A DNA stretch of 64,000 bases from assembly GCF_027943255.1 (NCBI RefSeq), contig NC_072893.1, positions 36,602,001 through 36,666,000 on the forward strand, written 5' to 3'. Numbering within the stretch: position 1 is the stretch's first letter; every line of letters begins with the position of its first letter. This DNA is from Anastrepha obliqua (lineage: Eukaryota; Arthropoda; Insecta; Diptera; Tephritidae). Shown here piece by piece: positions 1 through 10,930 of this stretch. The translations under genes and the position numbers were made by a program. The notes under the pieces were generated by a model that was given only the letters and a program-made list of their open reading frames with translations, did not search any database and was not told the origin of the DNA.

Positions 1-838
1 ATGTGTGCATGTAAATGTAAATTTTTACATCTGCATTTCTCCACATGCGCTGACTATTAATTAGGACTCATTGCCATTGCTTTAAACAAGAAAATAGAGT
101 ACATTAAATTACATAAAAAAGATCGAAAAGTGAGGCACATCATGACCTACACCGATTACACCATCAATACGATGACGTTATTTGTTTTCAATCAACTGGT
201 AGCTACATATCAGCCAACCATAATGCAAAAAAGATATACTTTTAATCAACTAACAAACAAATAATTGGCAAACAGATAAACAAAGGCATACACGCACACA
301 CACAGACATACAAACGGAAAAAAGAACAAAGTTCTGTTAAAATCAATATCGGTGTACATTACAGTTACAAATGTATAACCTTATCGCTGTGGCGACAAAT
401 TTCCATCTAAAACCATACAACGGTGACGCATTGATAAAAAAATATCCGTAAAAAAAAATAATTTCGTATTGTATAAAAATAGCAAAGAACAAAGCCACCC
501 AAGCAACCGGCAAGCTGGCAACGGGAAGTGGGGCGCCACTGTTAGAACAATAACACATTTTTTTATTTAACTGCTTGAAAATTAACGCATATTTCAAATG
601 CTGTCGTTTTATTTGTGATTTATATCGCTGCATTCCATAAAAGTGATTCCGAGAATCCTTAGTGACTATGAGACGGAACGTGATTTTCTGCTCATTGAAA
701 GGCTAGATTTTTTTTTTATATTTTTGTTGAAAAGTTGACTTATAAGTTTAAAAAGGTAGAGGAGTATTCGAAATTTCCGAAAAGTATCAAAAAATGTTTT
801 ATTCACGTATCCATTTACATTTCCTCAAGGCAGGAATT
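1..838. other. AT-rich sequence, no gene seen
   Basis: This stretch is AT-rich with short CA-rich runs near 285-315. The longest frame (343-633, minus) has no recognisable domain and no splice or codon support. I see no gene, RNA or complete element here. Confidence 0.5.
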
Positions 839-1276
839 TGAAGGAAGGGCATGGCAAGCATGTTTACGGTTGGCTTGAAGTTAGTTCACGGTTCATTCGC
901 CAGGGCGAGAGAACGGTGGTGGGTGAGTTGTGTTGCTCCGATAGGCTTCTTACCGTGGAGGTATGGGTTGTGGTGGCGGTTGGTAGTGTCAGCCTATCAG
1001 GTGGGCAGTAGCCGTTGAGACATCAGACGCCTGTTGGTGGGAGCAACACGTGGCCACATACCGTGTGGACTACTCCCTATGAAACTTAAATCCTGAACAG
1101 GTCTTGAGGTAGCTCCACCCGGTGCACTTATTACACCTAACCGAGATGGAGTTCAGGTGGCGTTTATGGCATACGCAGCAGTAGAATACATCTGGCCCAG
1201 GGTTGGATTCAACACCAGCCCCGAGGGGGAGTATTTGGAGCAAAATTGCTGCGAAGAGTTTCGCCTGTGACGTAAG
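839..1276. other. GC-richer block, probably LINE-derived
   Basis: Base composition becomes clearly more GC-rich than the flanks and stays so up to the RNase H fragment that follows. No continuous reading frame could be recognised. It is probably the degraded upstream part of the same LINE, but nothing in it proves that. Confidence 0.3.
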
Positions 1277-1380
1277 AGGTGGGGTGATATACTATTCACT
1301 AGACAGGGCTAGTTTACTGAGGCGGCAGCCCTTGGTCGGGAAAAACCCCGAGTCATTCCAGTAACGTAGAACCTGCTGCA
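1277..1380 (-). repeat. Dispersed hairpin repeat, type A
   Basis: On the minus strand this reads GGTTCTACGTTACTGGAATG, then a CGGG/CCCG hairpin, then GGGCTGCCGCCTCAGTAAAC and CTAGCCCTGTCTAGTG. Related copies lie at 4562-4670, 14553-14583 and 27983-28080, with a divergent type B at 10240-10335 and 39480-39575. The copies sit beside unrelated elements, so this looks like an independent short repeat or a mobile-element end. Confidence 0.6.
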
Positions 1381-1384
1381 ATTG

Positions 1385-2290
1385 GTCACAAAAGTTAATG
1401 GAAGAGTATTCTGCGTGGAGCTTCCCATGAAGCTCAAATTCAGGCTACCGGACCGCTGTAGTGTTTTCTAAGCGGAGGTAAGCGCATTCAAAGAAGAAGT
1501 GGATTGGTTGCTTACTCACGAACTTACGTACCAGCGATCGAATGGGAATTACTGAGAGAGAGCAAGGCATTTACTTTGACGGACTAGCGACAATTAGGGT
1601 CCTGTAATCGTTGTAGGTGCGTTCGGGATTAGTAGGGAAATGCCTGACTTGCTGGTTGGGAAGGGTAGGCGTGGATTGGTTGCTTACGTACCAGCGATCG
1701 AATGGGAATTACTGAGAGAGAGCTAGGCATTTACTTTGACGGACTAGCGACAATTAGGGCCCTGTACTCGTTGTAGGTGCGTTCGGAATTAGTAGGGAAA
1801 TGCCTGACTTCTCTCTCGACTGCATAAGAATACTTTGAAACGTGCAAGTCTCGAAATGTTTGTGGCTGTGTGTTAATTAGGGCCGCTTCAAAGAACTTCT
1901 AAGGTTAACAAAGCCACAGCTCTTGAAATTTGCGGCGAGACTTAATATTGTTTCAAGTACCTTTTACAGCAGCTCTCTGGAGCGTGAGGTTTAATCATCT
2001 CAGCACCTTCTCTTCAGCTGTCTTGCTCTCGCTGGGCTCTCACTTATTTGCTACAACTGCGTACATAGCAGGCTTAGGTATGACACACCTGCTGAATTTC
2101 ATCAGTATCTTGAAGCGGTTAACGCAATTTTAATTGGCCACCATTTGCTAGTCATCCTCCTCTAATCCTAATCCCAGTCTTTCTTTTTCCACTCTGTTGT
2201 GTTCTCCTCGCTCTGTTTTTCGCTGCATGGCATCACAATGGATTGATTCTTTGTCTATGTGGGCTCTATGTCTACATGGATTGACATTTA
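1385..2290 (+). mobile_element. LINE fragment: RNase H region plus C-terminal end
   Basis: Broken frames on the + strand give an RNase H-like start (DGSK-type motif near 1385-1400, then KFRLPDRCSVF and an AEVSAFKE motif around 1440-1495). A downstream C-terminal tail around 1975-2130 reads SLGSHLFATTAYIAGLGM. RNase H domains occur in the I/Loa/R1-related non-LTR clades. The 170-bp segment at 1499-1812 is tandemly duplicated. The copy has many stops and frameshifts and is dead. About 150 bp of pyrimidine-rich 3' untranslated-like sequence follows 2133. The clade assignment is tentative. Confidence 0.6.
1499..1812 (+). repeat. Two-copy tandem duplication, period about 172 bp
   Basis: The segment beginning GTGGATTGGTTGCTTA at 1499 recurs at 1671 with the same order of words: CCAGCGATCGAATGGG, GACGGACTAGCGACAATTAG and TAGGGAAATGCCTGACTT. 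The second copy lacks about 12 bases after TTGCTTAC. It duplicates part of the RNase H region of the LINE. Confidence 0.9.
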
Positions 2291-2921
2291 ACTTAACCTA
2301 AGCCACTTAAAACTGTTAAGCTGACTTCAAACCTCAAATGCAGGGATTTTATCAATGTGATTTCATCCTTGCCCTAAGTAAACTTTGACCCACGAACCCC
2401 CCTAAAAAAAATCAGACTTAAACATCAAAAACGACATTTGACAGTTGTTATTTATTGAGCCACTTCAGAAAATCCGTTGGCGGAACCTGTTATTTTGCGA
2501 AAGGTTTGTTTTTGTTATACAGTGTTATTCATCGACCGGCAGAGTAAAAAGAAAAACAAAAAAACTAAAATGACCCGAAGGTGAACTGGCTTTTCAGAAA
2601 GAAATAAATTAAAATCCATATTCATAACCGATTCAATAGTCTAATCAAATCTGGTTCTAACAAAATGCAAAAAAAAAACAAAGGCACAAAACAAATTACT
2701 AACAAATTGAATGATGAATGACAAAATATCCACTTGCTTAATCCACTTGTGCGGCAGCAAACACACACTTATATATTATCAAATTATATATACAAGTAAA
2801 TACTGACACTGTCATCTTCACTATGCGATTTACATATCTATAGAATATATGTCAATGGCTTGCCATTTAGAAGCACAAATTACATGAGTAGGTATGTACC
2901 TATATACGAGTAGGTAAGAAT
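2291..2921. other. AT-rich sequence, no gene seen
   Basis: Runs of A and T with short microsatellite-like patches. No open frame with coding character, no paired termini and no recognised element. Confidence 0.4.
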
Positions 2922-3060
2922 ATACGAGAGTGGATCAATTAGTCCATCAAAATGTAGAGAAGCAAAACTTTATTTGGCAAAAACCAACCTTTAATTTTTC
3001 AGCATTGTTCTCTCGATACTCTCCATTCAACGTTTCTCCAACTTTTTTGATGGCGTCTAA
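2922..3060 (-). mobile_element. Possible mariner 3' end
   Basis: The edge ATACGAGAGTGGATCAATTA resembles the edge at 44492 (GTACGAGAGTGGGTCAATAA), which leads into mariner-like C-terminal coding sequence. On the minus strand the adjacent frame reads LDAIKKVGETLNGEYREN. This could be a short 3' remnant of the same mariner group. The evidence is one shared edge and a weak frame. Confidence 0.35.
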
Positions 3061-3339
3061 ATAATACGATTTTCAAGGCCATCATTCGACCCAAAACTAT
3101 TCATATCTGGAAACTGGGAAGAGTCGGAAAGTCTAAATCTAAATAGTATTAGAAGAGAACTCTTTTCTTTCACAAATACGGCAATTTTTGCTTCAAAGCA
3201 GTACCAAACTGATCCAAAGATCTTCTTTTTACATTTTTCAAAACAATAGATTAGAACAACTGCATACATATCCCTAAAACCTGTTGTCATAACCTTGAAC
3301 GACGCTGTATTGACTGTTCTTTGGTACCTGCTCTATAGT

Positions 3340-3665
3340 AATGGTAATGGTTGTACGGGTTAGGCTAAGGCTTTTATGCACTGCGACCAGATTGATCTAT
3401 TGTGTGCCCCTAATTAATGATAATTATTTAGTATACCGTGGAATCTAACCAGCTCCTTAGGATGGAGTAATTGTAGGTCTTCCTCGTCTAGTATCTAGGT
3501 ACGAGCACAGGATTCTGTCTCCTATGGACTAATGCCTTACAGTTGGTGATTAAGTGCTCCATAGACTCCTCTTCATCATAGCAAAAACTGCATGATCTAC
3601 TAGATAACCCTATTGTGACCTGTAAGTGCTCCACAGAGTATTCTGAGACCCTTTTTATCTAGAGT
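3340..3665 (-). mobile_element. LINE C-terminal fragment with Cys/His knuckle
   Basis: The minus strand reads SRSCSFCYDEEESMEHLITN followed by CKALVHRRQNPV. This is the C-x2-C-x9-H-x4-C knuckle found at the C-terminus of I/R1-type LINE ORF2 proteins. Its downstream 3' region (CACAATAGATCAATCTGGTC on the minus strand) is shared with 47690-47745 on the + strand, so this LINE family has at least two copies here. The copy is truncated and has stops. Confidence 0.7.
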
Positions 3666-3824
3666 TAGAGCAGATTTTGCATTGAAGTTCAAAATCTTTT
3701 TGGAGTCATTATGACCGCTTGTGCTGTTCCAGTGTTCCCTGATTTTTGTTTGGCTCCATTTTTTGGTTTCCTGTTTTATATTTTTTTTTTTTTGTGAAAG
3801 CTAAAAAATGGAGTTAGTCCAATA

Positions 3825-4556
3825 AATAGCCCGGGTGCTTAAGAAGGTGGTAAGTGTCTCCCGATGAATGTCGTTTATTGCTTGTCAGTACACTGTCTGG
3901 TCCAGTAATTGTCGGTCTGTTTTGTCCTGGATCTTGTCGGCGTAATTGAGGAGGTGCCTCCTGACGTACCTGGTAGGCGGTTCAGGCTCAAGCAGGTGTC
4001 TGTGCGGGTGGGACCTACGGTAGTAGTTTGTTGTGCTTCCTCACGGGGAGCATCTGAGCCTCGTCGTGTAGATGTTTAAGTGGAGACATCAGTAGACATC
4101 CCGTCGCAGTCCGAATGGCCGTGTTTTGACAAGTCTGAAGCTTCGTTCACTGCAAATCACTAGTTCCAAGTGACCTGACAGGAGAAGCATAGTTTAGAAC
4201 CGATCGACCAATTGTCTTAAATATCGATAGGAACATTTCTTTGTCTTTGCCCCAAGTGCTGCCGACAAGCGATTTGAGAACCTTGTTGCGATTTTGGGCT
4301 TTAGAGGCAATAACGGTTATATGCGTAGAGAAGGAGAGCAAACTGTCGAAGATTACACCCAAAATTTTGAGATTGTTAAGAGTCGGAATTGGTCTGCCGT
4401 CGGCTTTTACTTTAAGTTGCAGTTCGACCTCCTTTGTCCAGGTGATGAAAAGGTTCGACGGGGACTTCGTTGTAGGTTCCTCGCAGTGAAGAAGCGAGAA
4501 AGGCAGGCAAGGTAGTCATTTACTTTGGGCACAGGCTATCAATGTAAGGCCATCAA
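3825..4556 (-). mobile_element. Jockey-type LINE fragment (end of reverse transcriptase)
   Basis: The minus strand around 4362-4147 encodes IFDSLLSFSTHITVIASKAQ then NRNKVLKSLVGSTWGKDKE, the segment after the catalytic centre in Jockey-clade reverse transcriptases. A close relative lies on the + strand at 42640-43740, where the same order continues further 3'. The pair matches over the translated segment and over the following 300 bases. The copy is truncated at both ends and abuts a type A repeat at 4562. It is a pseudogene. Confidence 0.8.
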
Positions 4557-4561
4557 TTTAC

Positions 4562-4670
4562 ATTCCCATGGTAGCCGGTCCTACGTTAACGGAATGACTC
4601 GGGTTTTTCTCGACCAAGAGCTGCCGCCCCAGTAAACTAGCCCTGTCTATTGTACCGTACCCCACCCTCA
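4562..4670 (+). repeat. Dispersed hairpin repeat, type A
   Basis: Best-preserved type A copy. It runs from CCCATGGTAGCCGGTCCTAC through ATGACTCGGGTTTTTCTCGA and GCTGCCGCCCCAGTAAACTA to CTGTCTATTGTACCGTACCC. A CGGG/C(T)CG hairpin is visible, and an outer GGTAGCC/GAGCTGCC pairing is possible. It starts head to head with the Jockey fragment. Confidence 0.7.
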
Positions 4671-4859
4671 GAACAATGTAATGATGCACTAGCGCTGGTA
4701 TGACCGCACTAATATTGAGGAAATAAGTGGTGAATGGTTCCAGTTAATGGTGAAGAGTTCCCATAATATTTTTCAATCTTTCATTTACATTTAGTTTTTG
4801 GTAATTTTCACTAAAAAATGTTTATGAGGGTTGCCTTTTACATATCGCGCCCCACATTG

Positions 4860-6010
4860 AGAGTACAGTACAATATTAAAGAAAATAATTTAATTTTTTT
4901 TTTTTTCAAAATATTCTTCTTGGATGTAACTTTTGTATTCGCTTGAACCAATTGCAAAGCACTTTTACCACTCAGAAGTAGAAACCTTCAAAACGATCTC
5001 TTTAAAGGCTTCAACAGCTTTTTCAGGCGTTGAAAAACGATGACCTCGTATTTTATTTGTGATGTTTGGGAACAAAAAGAAATCGTTAGGTGTCAAATCA
5101 GGGCTATAGGGCGGATAACCCATTAATTCGAACTTTTGAGGGCTCAAACACTCTCTTTTGTGAGCCGAGACGTGAGAGCTTGCATTGTCTTGGAAATGAT
5201 GATTCGACTTCCGCGGTTGGTTTTCCTTAATTCTCTGAAAACTTCTAGGAAATAAATGGCTGAATGTTTCAAGTTTCTCTGATAGTGCTTGTACATTTGC
5301 TAAATTACGAGATTTTCTGAAAAAAACAGTTGACCATTTGCTTTACGATGCTTCTTCTGCCATTATCGAACTTTTGTTCGATTTAGGTCGTCTTAGAACA
5401 CCCATACTGTCGGTTGCTGCTTTGTTTCTGGCTCATACGCTTAGATCCCAGATTTGTCACCTGTTACGATTTCATAGACGCATTTTGAATCACTGCGGTT
5501 AAATTTCTTCAACAGTTACAACAACTACACGAATCGACACGAGTCTTTTTTTGGGCCAGAAATCTTCTTTACGACCAAATTTTGATGTAGTATTCAATAT
5601 TGATTGTATGCTGCATCAACCAATGGGCAAGGATGCGCCTATCTCGCGATATGCCACTTGAAGATCTTGCGTTATCAATTGAGGTACAGCACCGGTTTTT
5701 TTTTTACACAACAACCGTTTGTGGACGGTCTTCACGAAATTCATCCTGTAAGGATCGATGACCCAGTTCGAACTCATTGTGCCAGCATTTCACAGTGGCA
5801 AAGTGTGGTGCTTCAACGCCAAAAGTTTAAGTAAGTTGATCAATACACTCCTGTCTCGATAATCCACGTCGGAAGTCGTAATAAATCATAGCACGAAATT
5901 TTTCATGAGTTGCAAAGGCAACCCTATATGTGATAAGCTGTAGTTTGATATTTTTAGATAGAAAAGTTTGGTATTTTATACATACCTGCTTTATTTGTTC
6001 TTTTTTCAAT
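4860..6010 (-). pseudogene. Mariner (DD34D) transposase pseudogene
   Basis: A decayed mariner transposase lies on the minus strand. The N-terminal helix-turn-helix reads KFRAMIYYDFRRGLSRQECI (near 5830-5900). The C-terminal catalytic part contains FQDNASSHVSAHKRECLSPQ and GYPPYSPDLTPNDFFLFPNI (near 5080-5200). Counting from the D of QDN to the last D of TPND gives 34 intervening residues, the classic mariner spacing. Frameshifts and stops break the middle. A short relative of its 3' part occurs at 61108-61262. Clear terminal inverted repeats were not found. Confidence 0.8.
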
Positions 6011-7370
6011 GAACCGAAAAAGTCATTTCGCTAAAAAGCTGAATTAACTCATGAAAAATTTCTCTCTCAACTCTAGTATAATAATTGCACGTTCATACGA
6101 GTATATGTATGAATGCGCGAAGAAGTCAGTTTCAACAACCATTCAACTGAACAGTTAAAAAATTACGGTGTATTCTTCGAGTAATACTTCTCGATAAGCA
6201 AAATGTTTGTTTTGATATGGTAAATCGACTTGTACTAATTTTTAGTAATTTATAGTAACCTAATGTTTCAGCGACCTAATATTTCTGTCGAATTTCATTG
6301 TTGTTATTCTTGTTATTGTTTTTCTTGTAGCAGCAATACTAAATGTCGAATTTCGTCTTCCTCCACTATTGTCTCCAATATCACACACATTCCTCACCTA
6401 TACGTATAAATACACGCGTGATTTAATTTTAACAGCGCGAAATTTGTTGAGGTGAATGAGTTGTCGTTGTAACAGGATAAAAATTACCCACACATACTGG
6501 CTGATTGCTGCTGAGATGACAGCCTTTGGCCGGATTTAAAGCCACTCCGTTAATGTTGGAACGAGAGAGGTTAATTCGTCGTTAACTCAAATTGTTTTAG
6601 AATTATTATACATTTAACAGTGTGGAGAAATCTCCCCTCCACCTCTCTCCGCATGCTTGTACGTTAGTATCGGCCATGAAATTCTCATTTAAAACATCTA
6701 ATAATTACTTAAAAGCAAACTTTTTTTTTTGGACATTTTCTGTCAACCAACATTTCATGATCTTCGTGCTTAGCAGTGAGCAGTAAAATGAGTGTTAATT
6801 TTCTTTCAAACTTTAACTTCTAACTTTATCTTTTAACTAATATGTTAGTTAAATAATAGAATGTGCACATCATCATACTATATACACGCATATGTGCACT
6901 TCCTTTACATATCTATAAGTACATACTCTAATAGTACTCGCAAACCCGGTTGCTGCAATCCATCTAATACACACCACATATTGTTTACCTCACTTAGCTA
7001 TTATAGAAAAAATGTGCAAATGTGCTACAAATTTTCTTTTTTTGCAAAAGTATGTATTTTATTGCTAGCAACGCAGTCATATCCAACATATGCATGTGCG
7101 TCTCTATGTTCTACATACAGTAGCTTAAAGGCAAAATCGGACATCACAGAAAATATTTTGCCTTGTTAAAAAAATAGCTGAATTGGGATAGTAGATAAAA
7201 ACTTCATATATATGGATAAAAACTTCACAGAGGATTTCAGCATCATCAAAGAATAATTGTTAAGGAAATTGATTCATAGCTAAACTCGGAAAATGACTTT
7301 TTTTTGTTGAAAAGTAGACAATTTTCAAAAACTAGTTCTTCGTATGAAAAAATTTATTTTTTATATCATA
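6011..7370. other. AT-rich sequence, no gene seen
   Basis: Mostly low GC with no supported frame. A GC-richer patch near 6480-6560 has no recognisable product. The 102-codon frame at 6861-7169 lacks domain or splice evidence. Confidence 0.4.
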
Positions 7371-7690
7371 TTTCCATGTCTTCATTGGGTTCGAAAAGTA
7401 TGAATTGTTCACATTTTAATGTCCTAGATTGTAAATACAACGTTCTTTCATAGAACTTTTTATTTTTAATAATTCCTTATCTCCATTAGGTTTGAAAAGG
7501 ATTTATTAAATTCTCCTCAATAAGAGTGCTCGACTTTTTCTCATAGTTGTAGAAAATTAGGTTTAAACTTAGTTTTGCCTGAAACAACATACTTTCAAAG
7601 AACTTAATTTTCCATAATTCCATATCTTCATTGGATTAGAAAAGTATTTTATAAATTTTCCGCTATAAAAATGCTAGACTTCATTGGGTT
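7371..7690. repeat. Diverged three-unit tandem repeat
   Basis: Three related words recur at about 7372 (CCATGTCTTCATTGGGTTCG), 7474 (CTTATCTCCATTAGGTTTGA) and 7618 (CCATATCTTCATTGGATTAG). Each is followed by AAAAGTAT- or AAAAGGAT-like sequence. Spacing is 100-145 bp. It looks like an old short array. Confidence 0.45.
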
Positions 7691-7979
7691 ATTAAAATTC
7701 AAAGTAAAAAAGAGGTTGTCTGTAAAGTCGGTTTACTGACGATAGTTTAACGGTGACAACGTCATAAGAAAATACTGATGGAATGGTTGCATTTTTCAAA
7801 ACAAAATTTTAATTTTACATACAAGTAGGACAGAGCCAGATGTCGAACGTTGCCGAACGCGGGGCCGATTGTGCTCTTTGCCGTTCGTTCCGCGCTCTCG
7901 CTTCCAGTTCAAGCAAGGTAACGGCGCATGAGCAAGATAACGCCGCATTTTTTGGTGCGTGCAGCCGGCTAAATTGAAT

Positions 7980-9265
7980 TATAAGACGTTATCGCGTCAA
8001 AAATGTGTGAAAATAATACAAAATTTAGAATCAATTTACTTTTGCTCGATATAACCACCTTTTGCCTTGACTATGGCGCTTTCGGTCAAGCGAAGAAACT
8101 CCTTCGCTCTCGCAAGTCTGACTTGTTGCTACTTGGGCTTGAGATCATGCGTCTTTTGGATCTTGTAAGGATTGACTTTGAGATCATTTTTCATTCATTT
8201 TCTTTCATCATTTGATTGTCACTTCGTCAGAGATTTCGCTAAAGCTGCTTCTTTATTTTTTGAACCATTTCACGTGACGTTGCAGTCTTTTGATGACCAT
8301 ATCCAAGACTTTTCGTGAAAGTACAGAGGATTCTGGACAAAGTCAATGACTGGTTCACTGAAGGTGAATCGCGCATTAAATATTTTTCAATAATGCCGCA
8401 GAGCCTTTGGTAAAACCTGGGGTCTGAAACCTGCTGTGGTCCTATGGATATACACAGCACCTATCAGACCAATCATCACTTTCGCCTCTGTGGTCTGGTG
8501 GCGACCGAGTTAAGTTGGAGTTAAGTTGGAGTTAATGGTTAAGTTCACACTCAGGGAACTATACAGGCTGCAAAGAAGTGTATGTTTACGCATTACGAGT
8601 GCCATAAGTACAACCTCCTGCGATGCCCTAAATGTTATGCTTGATTTGCTCCCCTTGGATCTTAAGATACGACACAAAACAATAAAAGCAATGTGTAGAC
8701 TCCATAAATATGGTTTCTGGCACGAAGATGGAACTTAGAGACATAGAGAAACCTTTAAGTTGCTATCTGAGCAGTATGCACTGTTTTTGGCACCTAAGGA
8801 CAACCTGATACCCATAGTTTAATTTAATAGAACTGGAGGATATTTACAGATCTGCCAAAGAATCTGGAAAATTCTCACAGGACTAACTACCTTTGTCTCT
8901 GTCTCTATTCTTTCCTACCTCTTTTTCTGATACTTTTCTCCTTTCCTCCTTGCAGAGCTCTAAATACACTGGGCTTTTTAGCCCGATTGTTATAGGAGCC
9001 ACCAAATCTCTTGGTGCTCCTTGGCTCGACCTATTCAAATTTCAATTTCAATGGTGCGATAAACAAAAACTTTATTTACTTTCAGGTGTTCGAACTCACG
9101 ACCAATGGCTGGTTGTTATTTTCCAGCCAAATATAATGCAATGCACTTTTACGTTTGAAATCATTACTGATTTTCTTTTTTCGCATTTATTCTCGGCAAA
9201 ATGCTTCCGCGAGCTTGTAAACAGTACTCTGGACTGTTATTTAGCCAATTGACAAAACTTATTGA
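7980..9265 (-). pseudogene. maT-type transposon remnant, internally deleted and split by a LINE
   Basis: The minus strand matches the maT copy at 59067-60309 in three pieces. 9050-9245 carries the 5' leader and the start of the transposase. 8220-8330 carries GHQKTATSREMVQKIKKQL. 7983-8215 carries the KISKSILTRSKRRMI and DLRERRSFFA-like segment and the C-terminal SRQKVVISSK. The interval 8335-9050 is a LINE insertion. The catalytic core between the second and third pieces is missing, so an internal deletion preceded or accompanied decay. Terminal repeats are not clearly preserved. Confidence 0.75.
8335..9050 (+). mobile_element. 5'-truncated LINE inserted in the maT element
   Basis: The + strand reads [20 protein letters not shown], then [15 protein letters not shown], then LRELYRLQRSVCLRITSAIS. 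This is the thumb/connection region that follows the reverse transcriptase in R1/I-type LINEs. The middle is deleted and the copy ends in a 3' region, TTGGCTCGACCTATTCAAAT, with an ATTTCA-type simple tail. The same 3' region occurs on the minus strand at 23400-23580 and 51525-51715. Flanking maT sequence on both sides shows that the LINE arrived second. Confidence 0.75.
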
Positions 9266-9299
9266 ACAACCTATAGCCTAAATATTTTCTTGTAACGAA

Positions 9300-10235
9300 A
9301 TTTGTTTAATTTATTTATTGCTGCAAAAAGTGTAATGAAACACTTTCATATGCATTAAAGAACTATTTAAGTATTTATAAACTCTCTTTAATTCAAATAC
9401 AATATAAATAATTTCGCCTGAAATATTTCTTCTCAGCTGCTCCACTTTGGTTTGGATCCACTGTTGTAGGTATGCCAAAATTGCGGTTGTAGCTTAGAAG
9501 CTATAGACATTTCCTCACTTCACGCTGCCCGCCCAGCCATCGCCCAATGCCTTTCAAACTATTCTACTAAATGCTGTTGTACACAATCATCGCACATTTT
9601 ATTTATTATTATTTTTTGCATTATTTTTATTGCAGTTAGATCATCGCCAGAGTTAGCAAAGAAACATACACAGAGGCAAATAGATGTATAAGTAATATAC
9701 ATAAAATAAGAATTAAAAGAAAATAACAAATACAAAACAAAAATGGACTCGTAGAAGAGTAAATGGAAGACAACAAACAAATAAACCAAATGAGCAAACA
9801 CCGGTTATGAAATTTTGCTTAGCAATCAAATTTTAGAAAAGAAAACAACAACAGTGCTGTCCAAGTGTGGTTTTAATTTATTTTCTTTTTTCTAAATGCG
9901 CCTCTGCTGCTATTTTTTTTTTTTTTTTTGTGGGTCTACCACTTTGACTGCTCCAATAAAGTTGAAAGTCGAATTGAATAAATCATGTGCCAATACATGG
10001 ATCATTCCATGCTAATCGTAGATATCAGTCAAAATGAAAAAAAAAAAAAATTTACGAATTTGAGTTCAAATGTAGGTGCAGATACATACATACGTATAGG
10101 TACTAGCACAGGCACAAAAAGTCAATTTTTTAATATTCTAGATATAGAAAAAGTAACGAGTAATATTCTCAAGAGAACTACAGTAGTGTGCTAAAATAAA
10201 TGTATGACGTTGTCTACGTAAGCAGTGACAACGGG
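9300..10235. other. AT-rich sequence, no gene seen
   Basis: Low-complexity A/T sequence with a long T run near 9915-9930 and an A run near 10038. No supported coding frame. Confidence 0.4.
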
Positions 10236-10239
10236 GAAT

Positions 10240-10335
10240 ACGAGCAACGCTGCCACGACAGTTGATTCCACGTTACCAGAGTGAACGGAATTTACATATA
10301 TTCGGCCAAGGACTACCGCTCCCGCAGCATTCCGC
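10240..10335 (+). repeat. Dispersed repeat, type B
   Basis: Reads GCCACGACAGTTGATTCCAC then GTTACCAGAGTGAACGGAAT and TCGGCCAAGGACTACCGCTC with a final GCAGCATTCC. It matches 39480-39575 (minus) in order and is a diverged relative of the type A repeat. Confidence 0.55.
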
Positions 10336-10928
10336 AAACCTTTATTAGACATTATTCTGATATTACAACAACAAGGAGCGCGCGCATGCCTAGAAAAGAA
10401 GGGTGTTATATGAAGGGTGCTCTAAGGAAATCAGTCTACAGGACTACATTAAAAAATACTTCTTCATAGGTACAGTTGCGAGCATAACTGAATGGATAAT
10501 TATGACTATTTTTCTTTTTGTCATACTTAAAATGTTTTAAGAGCTAAACGTTTTTTTTAATGTTTTTTTTTCTTGAATTGTTTTATCACATTTTATCCAA
10601 AGCTATACAAATTTAACGTTCGAACTTTATACCAAATTAAAAAAAATTCAATAAATTTTCATCTTAATTTTACACATTTTAATTAGATTTTTTAGAAAAT
10701 TGCATACCAACGAATTGCGCTGGTTAAAAAAAACATTGCGATAACGGCCCTTATTTTTTTTGTCTATAATAAATGCTATTTATAAACACTTTGATTCTTT
10801 ATATATTTTTTTTATTACGTTCGCGCGCATTTCCTTCCGCAAAAACTTCATTTTTATATGGAATAAAGTTTAAAAAAGCTTTAAAAAAATCGAAGCGAAT
10901 TTTAGCTGCTTAAAATTTCATGGGTCAT
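10336..10928. other. AT-rich sequence, no gene seen
   Basis: Poly-A/T-rich spacer between a type B repeat and the RTE element. Nothing recognisable. Confidence 0.4.
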
Positions 10929-10930
10929 TT

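Noticed and set aside
8893..9252. 119-codon + frame as a gene
   Set aside because: It crosses the junction between a LINE 3' end and an antisense maT remnant.
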